A DNA stretch of 64,000 nucleotides from JBHIYN01 sp041984235 (lineage in GTDB: Bacteria > Pseudomonadota > Gammaproteobacteria > Ga0077536): contig JBHIYN010000011.1 of assembly GCA_041984235.1 (NCBI GenBank), positions 1 through 64,000 on the forward strand. Direction: 5' to 3'. Made by a program: the position numbers and the translations under genes. The notes beneath the pieces are model-generated. The model was not told the DNA's origin, did not search any database, and worked only from the letters and a program-made list of their open reading frames with translations. Below, piece after piece: positions 53,314-60,374 of the stretch (positions are counted from its first letter, which is position 1; each line of letters opens with the position of its first letter).

Positions 53314-53462
53314 CCTAGCAGCGCGATGCAGAACTGCCGCGCACGCCGCGGACGGCGTTGCGGGCTCGGCGGCACGTCTCATTCAGCGAGCTGAATGCTG
53401 GTCCTCGCGTTGCCCGCGCCTTGCCCGCGGCCTTCCTCGCTACGTTCTGCATCACCCTGCCA
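53314..53462 (-). repeat. ~149-bp terminal-inverted-repeat element (nrdR-array family)
   Basis: On the minus strand it starts GGCAGGGTGATGCAGAAC, contains AAGGCGCGGGC and the core hairpin ATTCAG-CTCG-CTGAAT, and ends GTTCTGCATCGCGCTGCTAGG, whose complement matches the left end with two mismatches over 17. It ends 5 bp before the TTG start of the cyclase gene. The core hairpin pairs perfectly although its sequence differs from the copies at 1-302. Confidence 0.8.
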
Positions 53463-53531
53463 ACTCCGGACGGGAACCGCTACTTGTACCAGAGGCGTGC
53501 GCAGTGCGCACGTATCCCGTGCGCTTTGGCC

Positions 53532-53815
53532 AGAACCGGTCTCCAAATTATTCATGGCTGCGCCGACGGCTGTTTTTGTGCAATTCAAGGCGCGAGGAGC
53601 GCGGTTTAGCCGTAGCTAAATGAGTGACGAGCAACGCCGAAATGCGCAAAATCAGCCATCGGCCCTCCGGGTTGGACCCAAAAAGCCCGTCTACCGCGTT
53701 ACAGCGCCTGGCGCCAGGACCACTATTCCCTGCGCACTGCGCCCCCATGAATGATTCTTCGGGGCCGGGCTTTTTGGGCGCCAACGCAACCATGAATAAT
53801 TTTGAGACCGGTTCT
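53532..53815. mobile_element. 284-bp MITE-like element with 26-bp terminal inverted repeats
   Basis: Left end AGAACCGGTCTCCAAATTAT and onward to 53557, right end 53790-53815, identical when inverted except one base. Inside there is another inverted pair built on ACCCAAAAAGCCCG (about 53677) and CGGGCTTTTTGGG (about 53766). No transposase ORF fits. An internal segment (GGTTTAG, GCTAAATGAG, CGAGCAACGCCG) is shared with the ~147-bp repeat family, so the two are related. No target-site duplication is evident. Confidence 0.75.
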
Positions 53816-53873
53816 AGAATGCCCGCTCGCCGGGCGGTCCGCGCCAGTACCCGGCCGGCAGGCAGGAGCGCCC

Positions 53874-54584
53874 ATGTACCGCAGTCTCGATCCGGACAAG
53901 ACCGTCGCCACCGTGGAACGCCTGCAGCGACGCATCGGCGAACGCTTCCCGCGGTCCTCGCTGGCCGCGGTATGTGGTGAGCTGGCCGCGGTAGCGACCG
54001 CGACCAAGGCGCGCGCGGACTGGATCGCGCGGCCCAACTACCTGCTGCGCATCGCGGTGGCCGCGTTCATCGTGCTGGCGCTGGCGATGCTGGTCTACAG
54101 CGTGTCGCTGCTGGACATGGCGGTGGCCGATCTGCATGCCGGTGAATGGCTGCAGGCGGCCGACGCCGCCCTCAACGAGATCGTCATGATCGGCGCGGCA
54201 CTGTTCTTCCTGGTAACGGTGGAGCTGCGCATCAAGCGATCCCGCGCGCTCGCCGCACTGCACGAGCTGCGCTCACTGGCCCATGTCATCGACATGCACC
54301 AGCTGACCAAGGATCCGGGGCGTTACCGCGCCCACGTCGTGCTGACCGCCTCCTCTCCGCGCCAGGAGCTGAGCGCCTTCGAGCTCGCACGCTATCTCGA
54401 CTATTGCAGCGAGATGCTGTCCCTGATCGGCAAGATTGCCGCGCTCTATGCGCAGAACCTGAACGACGCGGTGGTGCTCGGTGCGGTCAACGAGGTCGAA
54501 AGCCTGACCACCTCGCTGAGCCGCAAGATCTGGCAGAAGGTGATGATCCTGCAGTACCTGGACCAGGGCGCCAGCGACGACTGA
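53874..54584 (+). CDS. Two-helix membrane protein, unknown function
   Basis: A 236-aa protein with two transmembrane helices (about 60-80 and 103-122: RIAVAAFIVLALAMLVYSV; EIVMIGAALFFLVTVEL) and long soluble ends. The C-terminal region is helical (SEMLSLIGKIAALYAQNLND). I recognise the pattern as a conserved hypothetical family but cannot name a function. ATG at 53874 follows AGGAG. It starts 58 bp after the MITE-like element. Confidence 0.7.
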   Translation: MYRSLDPDKTVATVERLQRRIGERFPRSSLAAVCGELAAVATATKARADWIARPNYLLRIAVAAFIVLALAMLVYSVSLLDMAVADLHAGEWLQAADAALNEIVMIGAALFFLVTVELRIKRSRALAALHELRSLAHVIDMHQLTKDPGRYRAHVVLTASSPRQELSAFELARYLDYCSEMLSLIGKIAALYAQNLNDAVVLGAVNEVESLTTSLSRKIWQKVMILQYLDQGASDD

Positions 54585-54606
54585 CCGCCGCGCGGCACAG
54601 CGTCGG

Positions 54607-55386
54607 CTACTGCGCGAAGAACGTGGTGCGGTCCAGACCGGTGTTGCCGGTTTCCGCGTCGTAGGCGTAGACGGTGACGTCGTAGAGCCCGGCGGCGGTC
54701 AGCGGCAGCTCGAAGGCGAACTGGCTGGTGCTGCCGGCATAGGCGAGGTCGTAGCTGCCCAGCGCTTCGCCGTCGCGCCGCACCAGCGCGCGCACCTCGT
54801 AGCGATTGGCATCCCACAGGCCGCCCGGCTCGATCGGGCAGCCGCACATCATGACCACGTTGGCCCGCACCTCGATCTCGGTGGCGGCGCCGGCGAGGCG
54901 CATGTGCGCCGGCGGCGCCAGGATGTCGACGGCGAAGCCGGGCAGCTCGACGACCCAGCCGTCGCCCCCGGAGAGGTGTTTGCCGGGCACCACCCACTGC
55001 GACGCGGTCACGCGCTGAGCCGCCTGCGGCTGGGCCAGCGGGCCATAGACTTCCAGCTCGACGCGGCGCGGCTCGACCAGGTCGAGCACGGTCTCGAACG
55101 AGGCGGCGTCGTCATCGGTGAGTCGGGCGCGGCGGCCGCCGCCCTCGTGCATGACGCTGCGCGTGGTGCCGGTACTGCCGGCGGTTACCCCGCTGGCGAG
55201 GATCTCGCCGCTGACGGCGTCCCTCAGCGTGACCTGTGCACCGCCCATGCTGGTGCCGACGAACTTGGCGTCGCGGCTCACCACGCGCACCGTGACCTCG
55301 GTCGGCGTCGCCAGGGCGGCGCCCGTGAACAGCCAGCAGGCCAGGCCGGCGAGGCCCCAGGCGCGGCAGTGCGAGCGTGTGTTCAT
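54607..55386 (-). CDS. Exported protein with CGCP motif, unknown function
   Basis: A 259-aa protein, signal peptide about 1-27. The mature part is beta-rich with Ig-like pattern (VRVVSRDAKFVGTSMGGAQV, AGLYDVTVYAYDAETGN). The most conserved-looking segment is VVMMCGCPIEPGGLWDANRY with a C-x-C pair; this could be a metal or disulfide site. I do not recognise a characterised family. Convergent with the membrane protein gene at 53874. Confidence 0.65.
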   Translation of the reverse strand: MNTRSHCRAWGLAGLACWLFTGAALATPTEVTVRVVSRDAKFVGTSMGGAQVTLRDAVSGEILASGVTAGSTGTTRSVMHEGGGRRARLTDDDAASFETVLDLVEPRRVELEVYGPLAQPQAAQRVTASQWVVPGKHLSGGDGWVVELPGFAVDILAPPAHMRLAGAATEIEVRANVVMMCGCPIEPGGLWDANRYEVRALVRRDGEALGSYDLAYAGSTSQFAFELPLTAAGLYDVTVYAYDAETGNTGLDRTTFFAQ

Positions 55387-55504
55387 CACCGGATCTCCAA
55401 CATACAATCGACGGGCCCGCGACATTTCACCGCAGAACGCCGACAGCGTAAATGTGCTGCGCGGTGGTTGCACGCGGGCCTGCGCAATCCCGGGGAGAAG
55501 CAGC

Positions 55505-56482
55505 GTGCCAGCAGTCAAGTTCGGAGTATTTCTGCCGACCGGCGATCTCGACGAGGCGCGCGCCGCCGCCGTCGCTGCCGAGCGCGACGGCTTCTACTCG
55601 GTCTCGCTGAACGATCACTTCTATTCGCCGCTGGGCGATCCGCAGACACCGCAGCTCGAGTGCTTCACGGCCCTCACCGCGATTGCGGCCGAGACCAGCA
55701 CGGTGCGCCTGGCGCCCTGCGTGGCGGCGGCCTCGTTTCGCCCGCCGCCGTTGCTGGCCAAGATCGTCTCCACCCTGGACATCGCCAGCGACGGCCGCTT
55801 TATCTGCGGACTCGGCGCCGGCTGGCAGGACAAGGAGTACCTCGCCCACGGTTACCGCTTTCCCCCGCTGCGCGAGCGCCTGGAGCAGCTCGACGAGACC
55901 CTCCAGGTGCTGAAGGCGATGTTCACCGAGGACGCACCGAGCTACCGCGGTACGCATTTCGCGGTCGACAAGGCCTACAACAATCCCCGCCCGCGCCAGG
56001 GCCATGTGCCGATCATGCTGGGCGGTTCCGGCACCGGCCTGCTGCGCATCGCCGCGCGCGAGGCGGACATCCTCAACATCATTCCGCCGACCGGCAATGG
56101 CAAGGACTTCGTCAACGACCCGCAGGCGACCCTGAGGTTCGACATGGCCACGCTCAGGCGCCGCATCGAAGTCCTGCACGGGTTCATGCGCGAGGCCGGC
56201 CGTGACCCGGCCGCGATAGAGCTCGGCGGCCTGGTCCTGCTCGGCCTGTCGCACGACCGCGACGATCCGGCCCTGCACGGCATGGCCGCGCAGCTCGGCT
56301 TTCCCGACTACGCCACGGCGCAGGGTGCGCCGGTGACGCTGCTCGGCACCGCCGACGAGGTACGCCGCGAGCTGCGCCGTCGCATCGACGAAACCGGCGT
56401 CACCTATTTCATCCTCTTCATGGCCACGCCCGCGACGCAGGAGATCTTCGTCAGGGACGTGATGCCGGAGTTCGTCGGCTGA
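55505..56482 (+). CDS. LLM-class F420/FMN-dependent oxidoreductase
   Basis: A 325-aa luciferase-like barrel protein: KFGVFLPTGDLDEARAAAVA at the start, GRFICGLGAGWQDKEYLAHG and VPIMLGGSGTGLLRIAA. It resembles F420-dependent TIGR03621-type proteins more than luciferases. It starts with GTG at 55505 after GGGGAGAAG and is followed by a small exported protein gene after 21 bp. A second such enzyme is at 27036-28115. Confidence 0.85.
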   Translation: MPAVKFGVFLPTGDLDEARAAAVAAERDGFYSVSLNDHFYSPLGDPQTPQLECFTALTAIAAETSTVRLAPCVAAASFRPPPLLAKIVSTLDIASDGRFICGLGAGWQDKEYLAHGYRFPPLRERLEQLDETLQVLKAMFTEDAPSYRGTHFAVDKAYNNPRPRQGHVPIMLGGSGTGLLRIAAREADILNIIPPTGNGKDFVNDPQATLRFDMATLRRRIEVLHGFMREAGRDPAAIELGGLVLLGLSHDRDDPALHGMAAQLGFPDYATAQGAPVTLLGTADEVRRELRRRIDETGVTYFILFMATPATQEIFVRDVMPEFVG

Positions 56483-56503
56483 ACAAGCAAAAGGAGCATG
56501 GAG

Positions 56504-56797
56504 ATGACCGTATCGACGCACACCCGGGGGATCCTGCGCGCCGCCGTGATCGGCCTCGGTCTGCTGGCTGCCGCCGCGGCCCAGGCCGATCGCGGCAAGG
56601 CACCGGTGCCGGCTGCTTACCAGGCGTTGCTGCAGCAGAGCCTGGAGGAGAAGGTCGGTCTGGTGTTCTACGTCAAGGGCCAGACCGTCGCCGGAATCGT
56701 GACAACCATCGGCACCGATGGCACGGTCGAGGTGCGCAACCAGGTCCACGATCGCATCGTCATCCGCCTCGACCGGGTCGACGCCCTGGCGCGCTGA
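56504..56797 (+). CDS. Small exported protein, unknown function
   Basis: A 97-aa protein with a signal peptide (about 1-29, VIGLGLLAAAAAQADRG). The remaining ~65 residues contain VGLVFYVKGQTVAGIVTTIG, which looks like a small beta-barrel (SH3/Sm-like). The second ATG (56504) was chosen over 56498 because it is 7 bp from AGGAG. Confidence 0.65.
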   Translation: MTVSTHTRGILRAAVIGLGLLAAAAAQADRGKAPVPAAYQALLQQSLEEKVGLVFYVKGQTVAGIVTTIGTDGTVEVRNQVHDRIVIRLDRVDALAR

Positions 56798-56920
56798 CAA
56801 TACGCCCGGGTACGGCCGGGGGCCGCCATCGTTACCTGATCTGGAGGATTGACCGCTCCCGGGAACCCGCTTATCAAGGATCACCCGGAGCGTCGCGGCC
56901 GGCGCACGGCAGGGGCGGGC

Positions 56921-57796
56921 ATGCAGGCGAGTGAGCACAGCAGAACGGCGGAGGCGACCGCGGCAATCCGCGCCAGCCACCTGCTCTATGACCAGCCGAC
57001 GCTGTTCGAGGACCCTTACGCGCTTTCGCTGACCTCACCGCTGTGGCGCACGGTGTGCCGCTACCCGCTGTTGCATCAGCTCGTGGTGCGCGGCGTGCTG
57101 CGCGGCCTGCGTCCGGTACATGGCTGGATCCTGGTGCGCGACTTCCTCACCGAGCAGGCGCTGAAAGCGTTCGTCGCCGGTGGCGGGGCGCAGTTCGTGC
57201 TGCTCGGCGCCGGCTTCGATTCGACCGCGCTCAGGCGTCCGCCGTGGCTGGAGGAGGTGCACATCATCGAGGTCGACCACCCGGCGACGCAGGCGGTCAA
57301 GCTGGAGCGCATCGAGCGCTTCCAGGCCGCCTTGCCACGCGAAAGCTTCGAGGCGGTGGCGGTCGATTTCGAGCGCGAGCGCCTCGCTGACGCTCTTGCG
57401 CGTTCGGCCTTCGACCCGCACCGCCCGACGCTGTTCGCGTGGCCGGGCGTGGTCTACTACCTGACCACGCCGGCGATCGCCGAGACGCTTTCCGACATCG
57501 GGCGCCTCGCCGCCCCCGGCAGCGAGCTGCTGTTCGATTTCCTGCTGCCCGAGCATGCCCTCGGTCAGGACGAGGCGCGGGTGATGTCGCTGGCGCGCCT
57601 GATCACAGCGCGCATGGGCGAGCGCTACGTCAGCTTCCACACCCCGGAAGACATCGCGGCGCTGCTCGCGCCGACCGGCTTCGACGAGCTCGACGTGCGG
57701 CTCGACTCCGATCTGCAGGCCGCGTATTTTGATGGCCGCGGCGACGACCTCTCGGCCATGCGGGGGTTCGGCATCGCCCACGCACGTCGACGCTGA
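56921..57796 (+). CDS. SAM-dependent methyltransferase (LCMT/TIGR00027-like)
   Basis: A 291-aa protein of the leucine carboxyl methyltransferase-like family (PF04072): SRTAEATAAIRASHLLYDQP near the N-terminus, FVLLGAGFDSTALRRP (SAM-binding glycine-rich motif), IIEVDHPATQAVKLERI and VVYYLTTPAIAETL. The bacterial substrates are unknown, with roles suggested in natural product or O-methylation. The start is the ATG at 56921; an in-frame TTG at 56849 would add 24 residues. Confidence 0.8.
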   Translation: MQASEHSRTAEATAAIRASHLLYDQPTLFEDPYALSLTSPLWRTVCRYPLLHQLVVRGVLRGLRPVHGWILVRDFLTEQALKAFVAGGGAQFVLLGAGFDSTALRRPPWLEEVHIIEVDHPATQAVKLERIERFQAALPRESFEAVAVDFERERLADALARSAFDPHRPTLFAWPGVVYYLTTPAIAETLSDIGRLAAPGSELLFDFLLPEHALGQDEARVMSLARLITARMGERYVSFHTPEDIAALLAPTGFDELDVRLDSDLQAAYFDGRGDDLSAMRGFGIAHARRR

Positions 57797-57927
57797 GGCG
57801 GCCTGCCAGCCTGTCGCGCTCAGGCGGGGCCTGCGGCGGCGGCAGGAGAGCGACCGCTACCGGCGCGCATCCTCGGCAAACAGAACCACCCTTCGCCTCG
57901 TGGCGATCTCGTGAGTCCGACAGCCCG

Positions 57928-58602
57928 CTAACGCGTGTCGTGCATGTGCACGAGCCCCGCCTTCAGCGCCAGCAGGCACAGCTCCACGTCGGTCGTCAGG
58001 CTGAGCTTCTTCTTCATGCTCGCGCGGTGCGACTGCACGGTCTTGTTGGAGATCTCCAGCGTGTCCGAGATCTCGCCGATGGAATAGCCGCGCGAGAGCA
58101 GCTCCAGCACCTCGACCTCCTTGGCGGTAAGTGCGCGCAGGCGGTTGACCGGGCCGGATTCCTTCATCTCCGTCGCCAGGTAGAAGGCGACGTCGGCGCT
58201 GATGGCGAGATCGCCGCGCGCGACGCGGCGTACGCCGTCGGCTATCTCGGTGGCGGAGGCGCGCTTGGACACGAAGCCGCGGCCGCCGGCCTCGAGCAGG
58301 GCAATGGGGTAGTGGCTCTCGGCGTGCGCCGAGAGGCCGATGATGCGCAGGTCCGGTGCGACCTCGAGCATGCGGCGCGCGCTGTCGACGCCGTCCTCCT
58401 CGCCGAGCTGCATGTCGACCAGGGCGATGTCGGCCGCCTGCTCGCCGAGGAAGTGCAGTGCGGCGCTGGCCTTGTTGGCGATACCGACGACCTTGACCTG
58501 GTGGTCGGTGGCGAGGCGGTGAGCGAGCAGCTCACTGATGAACTTGTGATCGTCGAGAATGAAGACGCGGAACGGTGGCGATAGCGGGCTGTAGCTCGTC
58601 AT
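57928..58602 (-). CDS. NarL/FixJ-type response regulator
   Basis: A 224-aa two-domain regulator. The receiver domain has the acidic pocket in FILDDHKF, the phosphorylation Asp in IALVDMQLGEEDGVD, and the Lys in GFVSKRASA. The LuxR-type HTH domain (RALTAKEVEVLELLSRGYSI, SNKTVQSHRASMKKKL) is at the C-terminus. ATG at 58602 is 9 bp after AGGGAG. The nearest histidine kinase is at 60375-62657 on the other strand, but pairing is not established. Confidence 0.9.
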   Translation of the reverse strand: MTSYSPLSPPFRVFILDDHKFISELLAHRLATDHQVKVVGIANKASAALHFLGEQAADIALVDMQLGEEDGVDSARRMLEVAPDLRIIGLSAHAESHYPIALLEAGGRGFVSKRASATEIADGVRRVARGDLAISADVAFYLATEMKESGPVNRLRALTAKEVEVLELLSRGYSIGEISDTLEISNKTVQSHRASMKKKLSLTTDVELCLLALKAGLVHMHDTR

Positions 58603-58770
58603 GTGCATGTACTCCCTGTGCACTGGATGACCGCGGCGGCCGGCCCGGCAGGGGCACGGGCTGGTACCGCCCTGTTGTTCTCCCGCCGAACGCTACTGCC
58701 GGCGAGGTGGCGTGCGTGACGCCGCCACGCCTGTGAGTATGCCGCCGGCGGCGTGTAATTTGAACCGGCG

Positions 58771-59421
58771 TCAGCGCGGTGCCAGGTGGGTCGCGATCTG
58801 CTCCGCCATGGAATCGCAGGCCGCGTCCCTGACCCGCGCGAGCAGCGGCACCGGCAGGATCAGCGCCGGCACGTAGGACGTGCCCTCGGTGTGCGTGCCG
58901 ATGCGGCCCACCTGGGCGCGCGCGTCGAGCTGCCACAGCGCCGCCTCGTAGTCGGCGGCATCGTCCCAGCTGGCGAAGCCGAAGCAGCCGCCGCCGGCTG
59001 GTCCCACGGCGCAGCCGATCGAGCCGCTCTTGTCGACGGTCTCGGTGCGGCCCTGGATCCAGATCAGGTACCTGACCCCCAGGCTCTCGAGGCGTGCGGC
59101 GACCGCCGGGTTGTCGAACAGCGGTTCGAGCATGGCCACGCTGGTGGGCGCGGTCGAGGTCTCGAACCAGGGGTACATGGCGTCGAGGAAAGCCTGTTCA
59201 TCGATCACCTGCAGGCGTCCGTCGCGCGCCAGGTTGCGCCCCACGCAGGCGACGAAATCGTGGTCGGTGGGGGTGCCCAGCCCGTGCCCGCGGCCGAGCA
59301 CGACCACGCTGTCGCCGGAACGCGCGGGCGCGGCCGGCTCGAGCTGGCGATCGATGACCGTGTGGCTCCTGCAGCCGGCGGCGAGGAGCAGACCCAGCAG
59401 GGCCAGGCGGCGGGCCGTCAC
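58771..59421 (-). CDS. Lipoprotein, unknown function
   Basis: A 216-aa protein with a lipobox (LGLLLAAGC, Cys at residue ~17). It has no recognised domain; features are VVVLGRGHGLGTPTDHDFVAC and a Gly/Cys-rich stretch GCAVGPAGGGCFGFASWDD. The GTG start overlaps the stop of the upstream lipoprotein gene by 2 bp, so the two probably act together. Confidence 0.7.
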   Translation of the reverse strand: MTARRLALLGLLLAAGCRSHTVIDRQLEPAAPARSGDSVVVLGRGHGLGTPTDHDFVACVGRNLARDGRLQVIDEQAFLDAMYPWFETSTAPTSVAMLEPLFDNPAVAARLESLGVRYLIWIQGRTETVDKSGSIGCAVGPAGGGCFGFASWDDAADYEAALWQLDARAQVGRIGTHTEGTSYVPALILPVPLLARVRDAACDSMAEQIATHLAPR

Positions 59422-60062
59422 GGTGCTTCACGCTCGAGGAAATCGCGCACCGGGGCATGCCGCGGCAAGCCGGTGGCGAGGTGGGCGCCGGCATTGCGCA
59501 GGGCTTCGCCCAGCGCCGCGGCGAGACCGTCGTCGAGGCCGCCCCAGCGTTCGGCCGGGGCACGGCCGTAGCCGCTGAAGCGCCACGGTGTCAGCGCGGC
59601 GCCGCCCGCGTCGCTGATCGCGATCTCGTATTCCACCCACGCCTCGAAGAACCCGAAGCCGGTCTCGGTCGGGGTCGCGAACTGCATGGTGCGCAAGCGC
59701 GGGCGCAGTACCAGTGCGGTGCCGGCGTCGTGGGTGTCGGCCACCTCGCGCACGTCGTCGAACAGGTCTCCGAGCACCTGGCGGAACATGGCCACCTGGG
59801 AGTCGCCGCTCGCGATGTGCCACGCTCCGCGCTGCGGTGAATCCTCGGCGTAGACATGCATCAGCATGCTCTGCGGGTAGTGCACGCCGACGGCGAGCGG
59901 CAGGCGCTCGACCAGCGCGCTCGGCACCTGCTCGTCGACGCGGATCGCGACCTGCCGTTGGCAGCCGATCGCGACGAGCACGGTCAGCAGCAGCGCGAGC
60001 CGGGCGATGCAGTCAATCGTGGTGCCAGGACGTTTCAATGCCGATTGATCCCGAGCCTTCAT
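59418..60062 (-). CDS. Lipoprotein, unknown function
   Basis: A 214-aa protein with an N-terminal hydrophobic segment and lipobox (LLLTVLVAIGC, Cys at residue ~34). The mature part contains a long beta-rich domain (VLRPRLRTMQFATPTETGFG). No named family was recognised. It is the first gene of a two-lipoprotein operon, overlapping the next by 3 bp. Confidence 0.7.
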   Translation of the reverse strand: MKARDQSALKRPGTTIDCIARLALLLTVLVAIGCQRQVAIRVDEQVPSALVERLPLAVGVHYPQSMLMHVYAEDSPQRGAWHIASGDSQVAMFRQVLGDLFDDVREVADTHDAGTALVLRPRLRTMQFATPTETGFGFFEAWVEYEIAISDAGGAALTPWRFSGYGRAPAERWGGLDDGLAAALGEALRNAGAHLATGLPRHAPVRDFLEREAP

Positions 60063-60213
60063 CGTGCAGTATCCGGCGGGTTGCACCAGTCCGTATTGAC
60101 CATGGCGCCGGATTTCCTTTTGCCAGCCCAGTGTCGACAATCCGGCACCGGCATCGGACAGTAAGAGTACGCTATGCTTGACTCTTGAGTCCCGTGAGTC
60201 CCCGCCGGGGGGT

Positions 60214-60361
60214 GGCAGGTTGTTGAAAAACGTAGCGGGGATGGTCGTGGGCGAGGCGTGCGGGAGACAAGGATCGGAGCCTATGCGAATCAACGAGGAC
60301 CGAAGACGAGCGCGCAACGCCGGCCACGACTACCGCAGTCGTTTTCCAACAGGCTGCTAGG
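60214..60361 (+). repeat. ~148-bp terminal-inverted-repeat element (nrdR-array family)
   Basis: Left end GGCAGGTTGTTGAAAAACG, right end CGTTTTCCAACAGGCTGCTAGG; inverted, these match over 18 bp with three mismatches. The inner part shares CGTAGCGGGGATGGTCGTGG and the CGAGGAC...CGAGCGCGCAACGCCG block with the copies at 1-302 and 53314-53462. The element's right end lies 13 bp before the kinase ATG at 60375, as with nrdR and the cyclase. Confidence 0.8.
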
Positions 60362-60374
60362 CGGATTTACGATC

